From: Bernardetia sp.
GTDB taxonomy: Bacteria; Bacteroidota; Bacteroidia; Cytophagales; Bernardetiaceae
Direction of reading: 5' to 3'
Assembly: GCF_020630935.1 (NCBI RefSeq)
Contig: NZ_JAHDIG010000019.1
Coordinates: 1 to 62,819 of the forward strand
Length of the DNA: 62,819 nt
How positions within the stretch are numbered: the first letter of the stretch is position 1; every line of letters starts with the position of its first letter. A model generated the notes under the pieces. That model did no database searches. It had not been told where the DNA came from and saw nothing but the letters and a program-made list of their open reading frames with translations. The translations under genes were made by a program, and so were the position numbers. Positions 1-8,425 of the stretch are shown piece after piece.

Positions 1-2
1 CA

Positions 3-59
3 GCTTATGGAGCTAAAAAAGTATATGATTTTAGAAACAATCAGAATGATGAGAACTAG
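3..59 (+). CDS. Possible C-terminal end of a gene entering from the left
   Basis: An open frame runs from base 3 to a TAG at 57-59 and would encode a hydrophilic tail ending in NQNDEN. Nothing identifies the family, and another frame is also open until base 72. The assignment rests only on the composition of the 18 residues, so it is weak. It would converge with the Fur-family gene that ends at 91 on the other strand. Confidence 0.25.
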   Translation, partial: AYGAKKVYDFRNNQNDEN

Positions 60-90
60 TATATACAACTAAGCATGATGACTTTTATTG

Positions 91-486
91 TTATGATATA
101 GAAGTTTTTGCCAAACAGTTGCTACATTCTCCTTGAATCAAAATGTGAGAACTTGTTACTTTCCTACTTGGAATAGTAGGCAGTTTTACCTTTATTTTTA
201 TGCACTCAATCTTTCCACAAACCAAGCACTGGAAGTGTGGATGGTATTCTGGAGGCTCAGATGAACTGTTGCACAGATGTTTGGCATACCACTTTATTCC
301 ATCTTTTCCGAAGAAAGAATATAAAGTACCGTCATTTTCTAGTCTGTCCAATACACGATATACTGTGGTCTTGTTTACCTCAGATTCAAAAAGTTTGACT
401 AGTGAGACTGCAGAAATGGCTTCTTGTCTCTTATAAAACTCTTCTAAAATTAGTTCAACAGCCTTTTTTTTCTTGATAAATCTCAT
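91..486 (-). CDS. Fur-family metal-responsive repressor, probably Zur
   Basis: The 131-residue product has the Fur layout: an N-terminal winged helix (about residues 10-65, with the TTVYRVLDRLEND recognition-helix segment) and a C-terminal metal and dimer domain with HPHFQCLVCGK and a distal CSNC pair, the structural zinc site of the family. Fur proteins are dimeric metal-dependent repressors. It is divergent from merC-folE, and the 82-bp gap holds two TGCAA/TTGCA palindromes. Because the divergent genes are a MerC-type membrane protein and a GTP cyclohydrolase I, I infer zinc sensing (Zur) and autoregulation. Fur or PerR cannot be excluded from sequence alone. The ATG at 484-486 is the natural start, immediately followed by a lysine-rich stretch. 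Confidence 0.85.
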   Translation of the reverse strand: MRFIKKKKAVELILEEFYKRQEAISAVSLVKLFESEVNKTTVYRVLDRLENDGTLYSFFGKDGIKWYAKHLCNSSSEPPEYHPHFQCLVCGKIECIKIKVKLPTIPSRKVTSSHILIQGECSNCLAKTSIS

Positions 487-497
487 AAAACAAAATT

Positions 498-516
498 AAT
501 GCAACAACGTTGCATT
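498..516. promoter_or_regulatory. Perfect 19-bp palindrome, candidate Zur/Fur operator 1
   Basis: AATGCAAC, AAC, GTTGCATT is an exact 8-3-8 inverted repeat, 11 bp upstream of the repressor ATG. It shares its core TGCAA(C/T)NNNGTTGCA with a second site at 536-550. Size and placement between a Fur-family gene and its likely targets suggest an operator; metal identity is inferred. Confidence 0.65.
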
Positions 517-535
517 TGCAAATTTTCTTTATATT

Positions 536-550
536 TGCAATAATGTTGCA
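536..550. promoter_or_regulatory. Second TGCAA/TTGCA palindrome overlapping the merC promoter
   Basis: TGCAAT, AAT, GTTGCA is a 6-3-6 near-palindrome (one mismatch) that repeats the operator at 498-516. It abuts TATATTTG at 530-537, which matches the Bacteroidota -7 element TAnnTTTG, so a bound repressor would block the start of the merC-folE transcript. Confidence 0.6.
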
Positions 551-568
551 TTTATATAAATTGTATTT

Positions 569-973
569 ATGAGATTATCTTTCTCCAAACCAGATGCTAT
601 GGGGGCATTGGCAAGTACAATGTGCCTAATACATTGTATAGCCACACCTTTTATTTTTGTCGCTCACAGTTGTGCGATGAGTTGTTGTGAGGTCACTCCA
701 ATTTGGTGGAAGTGGATAGACTATTTCTTTCTAGTAATTTCTTTCCTCTCTATCTATCAATCTACACGTACAAGTTCCAATGATTTTGTCAAGTATGGTT
801 TATGGATAAACTGGGTAATTTTGCTTGTTGTGCTAGTCAATGAAAGTCTAGAAATATTTGCCTTACCAAAAATTACAATTTATGTAGTTGCACTTTCTTT
901 AGCCTCACTACACCTCTATAACCTCAATTATTGCCAGTGTAAGAATGAAAAATGTTGTACCAACTATGAATAA
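569..973 (+). CDS. MerC-domain inner-membrane protein
   Basis: The 134-residue product has about four hydrophobic segments and the MerC signature CLIHC near residues 19-23, a second SCC cluster near residue 45, and a cysteine-rich tail (CQCKNEKCC). MerC proteins are inner-membrane metal-binding proteins first known from mercury resistance; in Bacteroidota, MerC-domain genes also sit beside zinc-responsive regulators. Here it is the first gene after a palindrome-bearing promoter shared with a Zur-like repressor and it overlaps folE, so a role in zinc uptake or zinc sparing is more likely than mercury resistance (no merA or merR nearby). The transport role is inferred. Confidence 0.8.
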   Translation: MRLSFSKPDAMGALASTMCLIHCIATPFIFVAHSCAMSCCEVTPIWWKWIDYFFLVISFLSIYQSTRTSSNDFVKYGLWINWVILLVVLVNESLEIFALPKITIYVVALSLASLHLYNLNYCQCKNEKCCTNYE

Positions 974-1628
974 AGAACAAGTAGAATTGATAGGAGATAA
1001 TCATATTTCTTCAAGTATAGAAACACCTTTACTTCCCAATGCTTTTGAAAAGTCTGATAAAGAAAAAATTGAAAATATTGAAAGATACTTTGCTAAAATA
1101 ATGACTGAGTTAGGTCTTGACCTTTCAGATGATAGCTTATCTGGAACGCCCTACCGTTTTGCTAAAATGTATGTAAAAGAATTATTTTATGGACTGAATC
1201 CTAAAAACAGACCCAAGCTATCTACTTTTGAAAATAAATATGGTTATAATAAAATGCTTGTAGAGCAAAATATTACCATAGATTCAGCTTGTGAACATCA
1301 CTTTTTGCCCATTATTGGACAAGCACATGTGGCTTACATTCCTAAAGATAAAGTTATAGGTCTTTCCAAAATTAATCGTTTAGTAGATTATTATGCTCAT
1401 CGTCCACAAGTACAAGAAAGGTTAGCACTGCAAATTCTTGATGATTTGCAAAAGGTCTTAGAAACAGATGATGTAATCGTTATGATTTCTGCCAAACATC
1501 TTTGTGTTTCTTCAAGAGGAATTAAAGACAAGAGCAGCTTTACTACTACACTGGAATACGGAGGTTGTTTTGAAGACAAACTGATGCGTGAGGAGTTTTT
1601 CAAAATTGTTGGTAATTCGGAAATCTAA
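966..1628 (+). CDS. folE: GTP cyclohydrolase I
   Basis: The C-terminal two thirds carry the type I GTP cyclohydrolase hallmarks: CEHHFLP (zinc ligand and catalytic His), KINRLVDYYAHRPQ, and HLCVSSRG with the second zinc-ligand His and Cys. The enzyme converts GTP to 7,8-dihydroneopterin triphosphate for folate or pterin synthesis. I chose the ATG at 966, which overlaps the merC stop by 8 bp; an in-frame ATG at 945 would add seven residues. The 220-residue length is normal. Translational overlap with merC and the shared operator imply zinc-responsive expression. This is the zinc-dependent type IA family, not the metal-flexible type IB, so the logic would be extra enzyme under zinc limitation (inference). 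Confidence 0.95.
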   Translation: MNKEQVELIGDNHISSSIETPLLPNAFEKSDKEKIENIERYFAKIMTELGLDLSDDSLSGTPYRFAKMYVKELFYGLNPKNRPKLSTFENKYGYNKMLVEQNITIDSACEHHFLPIIGQAHVAYIPKDKVIGLSKINRLVDYYAHRPQVQERLALQILDDLQKVLETDDVIVMISAKHLCVSSRGIKDKSSFTTTLEYGGCFEDKLMREEFFKIVGNSEI

Positions 1629-1663
1629 TGATTTGTAAGGCAAAGTATAGTTTTTTTCACTAG

Positions 1664-1715
1664 AAAACTCTAAAGTTTTTATAGTAAAGTAGTATCCGAA
1701 AGACTTTAGAGTTTT
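1664..1715 (+). terminator. Hairpin terminator after folE
   Basis: A perfect 13-bp stem (1664-1676 with 1703-1715) encloses a 26-nt loop and runs directly into a T-rich tract. It lies 36 bp after the folE stop and separates the Zur-like operon from the next gene. Confidence 0.75.
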
Positions 1716-1718
1716 TGT

Positions 1719-1750
1719 TTTGCTTTTTGTTTTTTTAGTATGTAAATTTG
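1719..1750 (+). promoter_or_regulatory. Bacteroidota-type promoter for the 1782 gene
   Basis: TTTG at 1719-1722 and TAAATTTG at 1743-1750 are separated by 20 bp, the spacing of the Bacteroidota housekeeping sigma consensus (TTTG, TAnnTTTG). The predicted start point near 1757 leaves a short leader before the TTG codon at 1782. Confidence 0.5.
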
Positions 1751-1781
1751 CAAAAATAAAACAAACCAATATCGCAGTTTT

Positions 1782-2228
1782 TTGAAGCAATCATCTTCCA
1801 TATTCTCAACTCTCTTGATACTCATTATCTTGATACAACCTTTCCAAAAACTTTGGATTGTTTTGTCTTTCGAAATGAATAGAGAATACATTGCCCAAAA
1901 CATGTGTGAGAATAAAGAAGCAGAGGAAAAACGCTTAGAAGAACTAGCAAGACTACGAAAAGCAAAAGACTTTCAAGAACAGTATGGCATTCGTTGTGCA
2001 GGTTCTTGTCAGCTTCAAAAACAACTTGCAGAGGCTGAAAAAGCAAATCAAGAAAGCTCTTCTATTTCGCCAAAATATACATTAGATGTTCTTTTTTTAG
2101 AACCAAGAGAGCTTTTTACCTTTGAAAATCAATTTTTTAGTTCAGAACAACCTGTTTTGAATGGTTTTTATAAAGGTTTTGATTCTACCTCAAGTTTACA
2201 CGGAATTTTCCGTCCTCCTATAGTTTAA
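1782..2228 (+). CDS. Small membrane-anchored protein of a metal (copper) cluster
   Basis: The 148-residue frame begins at a TTG codon; the reading frame is closed upstream at 1743-1745 and no ATG gives a full N-terminal membrane segment, so TTG is the best start. Residues 7-28 form one membrane helix, followed by NREYIAQNMCEN, a charged coiled-coil-like stretch, and CAGSCQLQKQL. Proteins with this 'N-terminal helix, Cys, then Gly-x-Cys-x-Leu' pattern are found in Bacteroidota next to copper-handling genes; function is unknown to me. It precedes an MbnP-like gene on the same strand, with a repeat-bearing 263-bp gap between. The two cysteine motifs could bind metal (inference). Confidence 0.6.
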   Translation: MKQSSSIFSTLLILIILIQPFQKLWIVLSFEMNREYIAQNMCENKEAEEKRLEELARLRKAKDFQEQYGIRCAGSCQLQKQLAEAEKANQESSSISPKYTLDVLFLEPRELFTFENQFFSSEQPVLNGFYKGFDSTSSLHGIFRPPIV

Positions 2229-2262
2229 ATCTCTATGTATTGTTGTATCATTTTGTAGGTTT

Positions 2263-2336
2263 AAAGGCTTGCCTTTAACTATACTGTGTGTTTTCCTGTA
2301 AAATAACCATTCTACACATTTCAAAGGCAAGCCTTT
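2263..2336. repeat. Inverted repeat built from two mini-palindromes
   Basis: AAAGGCTTGCCTTT (2263-2276) and AAAGGCAAGCCTTT (2323-2336) are exact reverse complements 46 bp apart, and each arm is itself a dyad. It may act as a terminator between the 1782 and 2492 genes or be a dispersed repeat; related AAAGGC/GCCTTT arms occur at 56680-56712. Confidence 0.5.
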
Positions 2337-2491
2337 GTACGTTACCTCAATTTCATACTATTTTCTTATTTCATTGTCAGTGTCTTACCGACGATATATA
2401 ATTTACATCGATTTTGACAAAATTTTTATTCCAAAATCGCCCTGCTTTTCTATTGATTTTATTCTATTTATTAAATATAAAATAAACAAAA

Positions 2492-3346
2492 ATGAATACT
2501 AAAATAAATTTATCAAAAGTTTCTCTTTTTGCCTTATTTATGGCATTTTCTCTAATACTTTTCTCTTGTAAAAAAGACAGTGAAACAGAACCTGAAATAG
2601 ATCCTAACAAAAGTGGAACGGTCGAAATCAAGTTTGACAATATTTATGGTCAAGATGATTTTACCCTCAATACCGAATATACAAATTCTGTAGGAGAAAA
2701 TTTTACAGTAGATATGTTACAGTATTATATCAGCAATATTGTTTTAAAAACTGAAGATGGCAGAGAGTACGTCGTGCCACAAGAGGAATCCTATTTTCTT
2801 ATCAAGGAACACGATGCAAACACACAAAAGATACAACTTCCTAATGTTCCAGAAGGAAATTACAATGAAGTTACTTTTACGATTGGTGTGGACAGTTTGC
2901 GTAGCACTATGCTTCCAGAAAACCGTACAGGCGTGTTAGATATTGGTGTAGAAGGTGCAGGAAAAGAAATGTATTGGAGATGGAACTCGGGCTATATTTT
3001 CTTTAAAATGGAAGGAGTTTCTTCTGCTATTGAACCAACAGAAAATAATCCTGATGGTCGTTTCTTTTACCATATCGGAGGTTTTGGAGGATATGAATCC
3101 CAAACTATCAATAATATCAGAACTATTACACTTTCTTTGGGAAGAGATGCTGCCAAAGCAAGAGAAGAAGCAATGCCATCCATTCATATTGTAGCTGATA
3201 TGGAGAAAGTATTAGGTGGAAAAACAGATGTTTCTTTGAGAGAATATCCTGTTGTGATGTTTAATCCTTTTTCACTTAGTGTTTCTGAAAACTATATGAA
3301 AGCCTTTGAATATCATCACGTTCATAACGAACACGGACACGAATAA
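2492..3346 (+). CDS. MbnP-family lipoprotein, likely periplasmic copper-binding
   Basis: The 284-residue product has an SPII signal (LILFSC, Cys26) and then a domain beginning GTVEIKFDN with the family's DMLQYYISN and later YHIGGFGG segments and a Trp-rich WRWNSGY motif. This matches the MbnP-like family, the partner of the diheme enzyme MbnH; in methanotrophs MbnH converts a Trp of MbnP to kynurenine, creating a copper site. The C-terminal tail is His-rich (EYHHVHNEHGHE), consistent with metal binding. The MbnH-like gene follows directly, which supports the assignment. Copper handling is inferred from family and context. Confidence 0.8.
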   Translation: MNTKINLSKVSLFALFMAFSLILFSCKKDSETEPEIDPNKSGTVEIKFDNIYGQDDFTLNTEYTNSVGENFTVDMLQYYISNIVLKTEDGREYVVPQEESYFLIKEHDANTQKIQLPNVPEGNYNEVTFTIGVDSLRSTMLPENRTGVLDIGVEGAGKEMYWRWNSGYIFFKMEGVSSAIEPTENNPDGRFFYHIGGFGGYESQTINNIRTITLSLGRDAAKAREEAMPSIHIVADMEKVLGGKTDVSLREYPVVMFNPFSLSVSENYMKAFEYHHVHNEHGHE

Positions 3347-3355
3347 AATTTAAAC

Positions 3356-3388
3356 AAACCTATAAGGTTTTCAAAACCTTATAGGTTT
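3356..3388. terminator. Perfect palindrome between the MbnP-like and MbnH-like genes
   Basis: A 16-bp arm (3356-3371) and its exact complement (3373-3388) form a long hairpin ending 21 bp before the next ATG. No T-run follows, so it may be a processing or partial attenuation site rather than a full terminator. Confidence 0.55.
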
Positions 3389-3409
3389 GGCAGTAAAAAT
3401 CCACCAATT

Positions 3410-4462
3410 ATGAAAAATCTAATTTTATCTACTTTCTTCATGATATTTTTGGTTTCCTGTCAAACAGAAAACATAAACCCAAAAGAAGAATTTGGTTTCC
3501 AACAACCGAGCAACTTTCCTCCTCCTGTCTATGATTTGTCGGAAAACCCTATAACAGTAGAAGGATTTGAACTAGGCAAAAAATTATTTTATACTGGACT
3601 TTTGTCAAGGGATGGGACAGTAAGTTGTGGTTCTTGTCATCAACAAACTTCTAGTTTTACGCAGCACGGACACAGCCTAAGCCATGGCATAGACGACCAA
3701 CTTACGATGAGAAACTCACAACCAATTCAAAATTTGGCTTGGTCTAAAAGTTTTTTTTGGGACGGTGGTGTTTTTCATTTAGATTTATTTGCTCCTGTTC
3801 CTATTGAAGCCGATAATGAGATGGGTGAAACATTGCCAAATGTTTTGCAAAAACTAAGAGAAACAGAAGGTGCTAAATCTCCCAAAACAGATTATCCACT
3901 GCTTTTTGAAAAGGCTTTCGGAACAAAAGAAATCACGACTGCTAATTTTTTAAAGGCATTATCACAGTTTCAACTCATGTGTATTTCATCAAATTCTCGT
4001 TACGACAAACACATTAGAAATGAAAGTACAGACGAAAATAAACTCACTGCTCAAGAACTAAAAGGTTTAGAACTCTTCAATCAGAAATGTGCGACCTGCC
4101 ACACTACGGAGCTTTTCACAGACTATTCCTTTAGAAATAATGGTTTGCCTATTGGAAATCCGAATGATGAAGGACGTTTTTTGATTACACAACTAGAAGA
4201 AGACAAATTTAAGTTTAAAGTACCCAGTCTTAGAAATGTAGAAGTTACTCGTCCGTATATGCACGATGGTAGGTTTAGAAATTTGGAAGCTGTTTTAGAC
4301 CATTATGCTGATGGAATTGTAGATTCTGAAACACTAGACCCAATTTTGAAGAAAAATTTGAAAATAGAATTGAACGAAGACGAGAAAAAAAACATAATAG
4401 CTTTTTTAAAAACACTTACCGATGAGGAATTTTTGAATAATCCTCTTTTATCTGAATTTTAA
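3410..4462 (+). CDS. Diheme cytochrome c peroxidase/MauG-family protein (MbnH-like)
   Basis: The 350-residue lipoprotein (SPII Cys17 in LVSC) has two CxxCH heme sites, CGSCH at 73-77 and CATCH near 226, and the conserved RNSQPIQNLAWSKSFFWDGG and VPSLRNVEVTRPYMHDGRF segments of the di-heme peroxidase/MauG superfamily. It lies 64 bp after the MbnP-like gene. In the MbnPH pair the diheme enzyme oxidises a tryptophan of its partner. An ordinary hydrogen-peroxide-reducing peroxidase is the alternative, but the partner gene and the adjacent outer-membrane protein favour the MbnH role. Confidence 0.88.
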   Translation: MKNLILSTFFMIFLVSCQTENINPKEEFGFQQPSNFPPPVYDLSENPITVEGFELGKKLFYTGLLSRDGTVSCGSCHQQTSSFTQHGHSLSHGIDDQLTMRNSQPIQNLAWSKSFFWDGGVFHLDLFAPVPIEADNEMGETLPNVLQKLRETEGAKSPKTDYPLLFEKAFGTKEITTANFLKALSQFQLMCISSNSRYDKHIRNESTDENKLTAQELKGLELFNQKCATCHTTELFTDYSFRNNGLPIGNPNDEGRFLITQLEEDKFKFKVPSLRNVEVTRPYMHDGRFRNLEAVLDHYADGIVDSETLDPILKKNLKIELNEDEKKNIIAFLKTLTDEEFLNNPLLSEF

Positions 4463-4465
4463 CCA

Positions 4466-4490
4466 TCAACGAGCTTAAAAGCGTCGTTGA
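4466..4490. repeat. Short dyad with TCAACGA/TCGTTGA arms
   Basis: TCAACGA (4466-4472) and TCGTTGA (4484-4490) flank an inner GCTT/AAGC pair. The arms recur in opposite order at 58366-58390, suggesting a dispersed intergenic repeat. It lies between two cluster genes and could also shape mRNA ends. Confidence 0.45.
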
Positions 4491-4505
4491 GGAAATTGCA
4501 CAACA

Positions 4506-5435
4506 ATGAAAAATCTTATTACCGTTTTACTTCTTATAAACTCCTTTTTATTCATATCATATTCCTCACAAGCCTGTGATTTGTGTGGGTGTGGTGCAGG
4601 AAGTTATTATTTGGGTGTGATGCCACAGTTTCAAAAAAACTTTATGGGTGTGCGTTATCGCCAAGCTAGTTTTGATTCTCACTTAGGAGGAACTGGAAAT
4701 TATTCAGACCTTTTCCGAACACAAGAGCGTTTTTATGCTACCGAAATTTGGGCAAGATATTATCCCACCCCAAAACTACAACTTTTGGCTTTTTTGCCTT
4801 ACCAATGGAATTTTCAAGATGAAAGAGGCAATACAAAATCGCTTCATGGCATGGCTGATGCTTCTTTGATTGCTCAATATGAGATTTTAAATACCACAAC
4901 AGATACTATTTCTCAAATCTTTGAACACAATTTTTTGATAGGTGGAGGCATAAAATTACCTACTGGAAAATCAAACTTCGACGAGGAAGATGTCTTGCAA
5001 GTCGCTAATCCTAATTTTCAACTTGGCACAGGCAGTACAGATTTTCTTTTGACGACTCAATATACTCTTCGTTATAGAAATGTAGGTTTTACAGCCGATG
5101 CTTCTTATAAAATCAATACAAAAAACAACGAAAATTATCGTTTTGGAAATCGTTTTAGTAGTAATGCTACACTTTTCTATGTCAAGCAAATTGGAAAATT
5201 TGGTTTTATGCCAACCTTAGGAACATACTATGAATACAATCAAAAAGACCAGAGAGAAAATACTATTGTTTTTGATACAGGAGGAAATCTTCTAAATGCC
5301 GTTTTTGGAACGCAAATTTATACTGGACGTTTTATGGTAGGAATAAATTATCAAAAACCAATTTCTCAAAATTTGGCTAACAAAAAAATCAAATCAAGAG
5401 ATAGATTTATGATTCAGACGGCTTTTTTGTTTTGA
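4506..5435 (+). CDS. Outer-membrane channel-like protein of the MbnP/MbnH cluster
   Basis: The 309-residue product has a cleavable signal ending SSQA and a mature N-terminus CDLCGCGAGSYYLG, a cysteine cluster that could bind metal. The rest alternates polar and hydrophobic residues with aromatic girdle patterns and ends in FLF, typical of an outer-membrane beta-barrel. It follows the diheme gene by 43 bp and is probably cotranscribed. Similar barrel proteins accompany MbnP/MbnH-like genes in Bacteroidota; passage or sensing of metal is inferred. No TonB-dependent receptor is present in the cluster. Confidence 0.6.
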   Translation: MKNLITVLLLINSFLFISYSSQACDLCGCGAGSYYLGVMPQFQKNFMGVRYRQASFDSHLGGTGNYSDLFRTQERFYATEIWARYYPTPKLQLLAFLPYQWNFQDERGNTKSLHGMADASLIAQYEILNTTTDTISQIFEHNFLIGGGIKLPTGKSNFDEEDVLQVANPNFQLGTGSTDFLLTTQYTLRYRNVGFTADASYKINTKNNENYRFGNRFSSNATLFYVKQIGKFGFMPTLGTYYEYNQKDQRENTIVFDTGGNLLNAVFGTQIYTGRFMVGINYQKPISQNLANKKIKSRDRFMIQTAFLF

Positions 5436-5455
5436 GTATAAATTAAACCAATTCA

Positions 5456-5797
5456 ATGAATCCAAAAAAAAGAACAGAGTGGCTTATAAAAAATACGGAA
5501 GAAATTTATCAGAAAGCAGAACAGTGGAAAGACAAGGAGATAAAAGCAAGTATTTCTCTAACAGATAGAGATTTTGACCGACATGGAACGAGCAATACTT
5601 CTTTTTTATTTATGCTAAAGTCATTTTCTCTACGAATAAGTGGAGCAAGAATGATGTTTTGGGGAACAAAAGACGAACTCATAGAAATAGCTACTGATTT
5701 TCTTGTAGAAATAACTTTAGAAGAATCTAAAATTACTTTCTTAGAAGATTTGGGTAATAAATGGTATAAAAAAGTGATTTTAGAAAAACAGGAGTAA
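5456..5797 (+). CDS. Conserved-looking hypothetical cytosolic protein
   Basis: A 113-residue protein without signal peptide or membrane helix. It has a charged first half (WLIKNTEEIYQKAEQWKDKE) and a mixed alpha/beta second half containing MMFWGTKDELIEIATDFL and a repeated Glu-rich end. I do not recognise a family. It begins 20 bp after the barrel gene, so cotranscription is possible, but its content does not suggest metal handling. Confidence 0.6.
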   Translation: MNPKKRTEWLIKNTEEIYQKAEQWKDKEIKASISLTDRDFDRHGTSNTSFLFMLKSFSLRISGARMMFWGTKDELIEIATDFLVEITLEESKITFLEDLGNKWYKKVILEKQE

Positions 5798-6065
5798 CTT
5801 GTTGATAATTTACTAAATCTTATCACAGTTCTTTATGTAGTTCAAACTTTTAGTCTAACGACAAAGATTAAAAAGAATTTATTTCATTTAAAAACTTAGT
5901 TTTTGATTTTACAGACTATTCTGGAGGACTGGTGTATAAAATTAACCGTGATAATTTGTACTTTTCAAAATATTTTCATCTTGCAAAATATATTTGGTTA
6001 GATTCAAACAAAATGTTTTGTAAATTGTAGTGTACTAATTACAAACTACTCTGATAAGACTATTT

Positions 6066-8414
6066 ATGAAGAATTATCTTCCATTTTTTAAAACAATAGC
6101 GCAAAAAATATGGTCTGTTTTCGGTTTTCCAAAAGGAGAATCTAAGCTAATACGCTTCTGTCGTGTGCTTTGGTGGCTTACCATAACAGGACTTTCAAGT
6201 ATCATTTTATTGTTCGTTGCCATAATTTTCAACTGGTTTGGTTTTTTTGGAGAAATTCCTTCTCTAAAAGCCTTAGAAAATCCTAAAACGCCTATGCCAT
6301 CGGTGGTTTATACATCAGATAGTGTAGAAGTAGTGCGTTATTATAGCCGAAACAAAACGCCACTCAAGTACGAACAGATAGATTCGATGACTATTTTGGC
6401 TCTTCTAGCGACTGAAGATGCTCGTTTTGAAAGGCATTCAGGCATTGATGCAAAAGCTACGTTTTCCATTTTTTGGTATCTTTTGAAAGGAAATAACAGA
6501 GGAGGCAGCACCCTAAGTCAGCAACTTGCTAAAAATATGTTTGATACTCGTTCCAAAGAAAATACTGGTAAATTGGCAGGCAAAGGCAAAATCAGTACTA
6601 TCATAGCAAAGGCAAAAGAATGGGTTATGGCAGTTCGTTTAGAACGTTCTTATACTAAAAAAGAAATCCTTAATATGTATCTGAATGAAGTAGCTTTCGG
6701 AAATAATGCCATCGGACTTCATGCAGCAGCAAGAAAATATTTTTCTACTTCCCCTGATAGCTTGGAGGTACATCAGTCGGCTCTGCTTGTGGGACTTTTA
6801 AAAGCTCCTTCTACGTACAACCCTCTAAGAAATCCAGAAAAGGCTATCAAAAGAAGAAATACAGTGCTGAATCAGATGGAAAAATATAAATATATTTCTT
6901 CAAAAGAAGCGTCCTCTCTGAAAGAGTTACCCTTAGATTTAGATATTTCGTACGAAGTAGCTGAAACAGGAACAAGTACTTATTACAAGAATTTTGTTAC
7001 ACAAAAACTCAAAAAATGGTGTGAGCAAAATGGATATGACCTTTATGCCGATGGGTTGGAAATTTATCTTACCATAGATTCCAAAATTCAAGCTCATGCA
7101 GAGGCTGCCATAGCTAGACAAATGCCTATTCTGCAAGATAAATTTTATGAGCAATGGAAAGGTTTAGTTCCGTGGACAAATAGTGATAAAGAACCTATCG
7201 AAAATTACATTGAAAATGCTGTTGCTAAAACAGATTATTATAAGTTTTTGGTAGAAAAATATGGAAAACAGAGTGATTCTGTTCAAATTTTATTAGAAAA
7301 GCCTAAAAAAATGACTGTCTTTACTTGGGCTACAGAAAACCATAGAACAGATACTACACTCTCTACCATAGATTCGGTAAAATACTACAAGCAAATTTTG
7401 AGGTCAGGCTTGGTTTCACTAGACCCCTACACAGGACATATAAAAGCGTGGGTAGGAGGAATCGATTTCGAATATTTTAAATATGACCAAGTACGACAGG
7501 CAAAAAGACAACCAGGTTCTACCTTTAAAATGTTTGTCTATGCTGCTGCGATTGATTCATTGAATATGTCACCTTGTGATACTATCTTGGATACAAATCC
7601 TATCATCAGATATGAAGAAAATGGAGAGCAAAAAGTTTGGACACCTCATAATGCAGACTGGACAAATACTTACCGATATATGACACTTCGACATGCTATG
7701 GGACGCTCTATTAATACGGTTACAGCGAAGCTAACTGAAAAAGTAGGTTGGACAACAGTAGCACACTACGCAAAAAAAATGGGAATAGAATCTAAGTTAG
7801 CAGAAGTTCCTTCTATCGGATTAGGTTCTAGTGATGTATCTCTTTTCGAAATGGTGGGGGCATATTCAACCATTATGAATGCTGGAATGTGGCAAGAACC
7901 ACAAATTTTATGGCACGTAAAAGACAAACACGGTAAAATATTGAATTATTTCTACAACGACTCTCATCGTGCTTTGTCTAAAGAATCGGCTTGGCTAATG
8001 AGTTATATGCTTAAAGGAGGAACACAAGAACCTTATGGAACATCACTTGCTTTATGGTCGTATGGCGTTTTGGGAAATGGAAATGATATAGGAGGAAAGA
8101 CAGGAACATCTTCCAACTTTGCTGATGGCTGGTATATGGGAGTTACAAAAGACTTAGTTACTGGGGTTTGGGTAGGTGGAGACGATAAAGCTATTCGCTT
8201 CCGAACCTCTAGTGTGGGAGAAGGTTCTAAAACGGCACTTCCTATCTTTGGAGTTTACCTCAAAAGCCTTTATGAAGATAAAAATACAGGTATCAGAAGA
8301 GGAAAATTTTTGCCTCCCACAGTAGAAGTACAACGTTCTTATTATTGCCCTACTCCAAAATATGACCGTTATCCAGAAAAGGATAGTACGGATGTAGAGG
8401 AAGTTATTGAGTAA
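6066..8414 (+). CDS. Class A penicillin-binding protein (PBP1A-type glycosyltransferase/transpeptidase)
   Basis: This 782-residue bifunctional murein synthase has a short cytosolic N-terminus, one membrane anchor (about residues 38-58), a GT51 domain with the catalytic ATEDARF motif (Glu117) and GGSTLSQQLAKN, and a transpeptidase domain with GSTFK (active Ser near 485), SINT and KTGTSS. It polymerises lipid II and cross-links peptidoglycan outside the inner membrane. Length is normal. The ATG at 6066 gives a natural N-terminus. It stands alone, followed closely by unrelated membrane genes. Confidence 0.96.
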   Translation: MKNYLPFFKTIAQKIWSVFGFPKGESKLIRFCRVLWWLTITGLSSIILLFVAIIFNWFGFFGEIPSLKALENPKTPMPSVVYTSDSVEVVRYYSRNKTPLKYEQIDSMTILALLATEDARFERHSGIDAKATFSIFWYLLKGNNRGGSTLSQQLAKNMFDTRSKENTGKLAGKGKISTIIAKAKEWVMAVRLERSYTKKEILNMYLNEVAFGNNAIGLHAAARKYFSTSPDSLEVHQSALLVGLLKAPSTYNPLRNPEKAIKRRNTVLNQMEKYKYISSKEASSLKELPLDLDISYEVAETGTSTYYKNFVTQKLKKWCEQNGYDLYADGLEIYLTIDSKIQAHAEAAIARQMPILQDKFYEQWKGLVPWTNSDKEPIENYIENAVAKTDYYKFLVEKYGKQSDSVQILLEKPKKMTVFTWATENHRTDTTLSTIDSVKYYKQILRSGLVSLDPYTGHIKAWVGGIDFEYFKYDQVRQAKRQPGSTFKMFVYAAAIDSLNMSPCDTILDTNPIIRYEENGEQKVWTPHNADWTNTYRYMTLRHAMGRSINTVTAKLTEKVGWTTVAHYAKKMGIESKLAEVPSIGLGSSDVSLFEMVGAYSTIMNAGMWQEPQILWHVKDKHGKILNYFYNDSHRALSKESAWLMSYMLKGGTQEPYGTSLALWSYGVLGNGNDIGGKTGTSSNFADGWYMGVTKDLVTGVWVGGDDKAIRFRTSSVGEGSKTALPIFGVYLKSLYEDKNTGIRRGKFLPPTVEVQRSYYCPTPKYDRYPEKDSTDVEEVIE

Positions 8415-8425
8415 ATTTTAATTTT

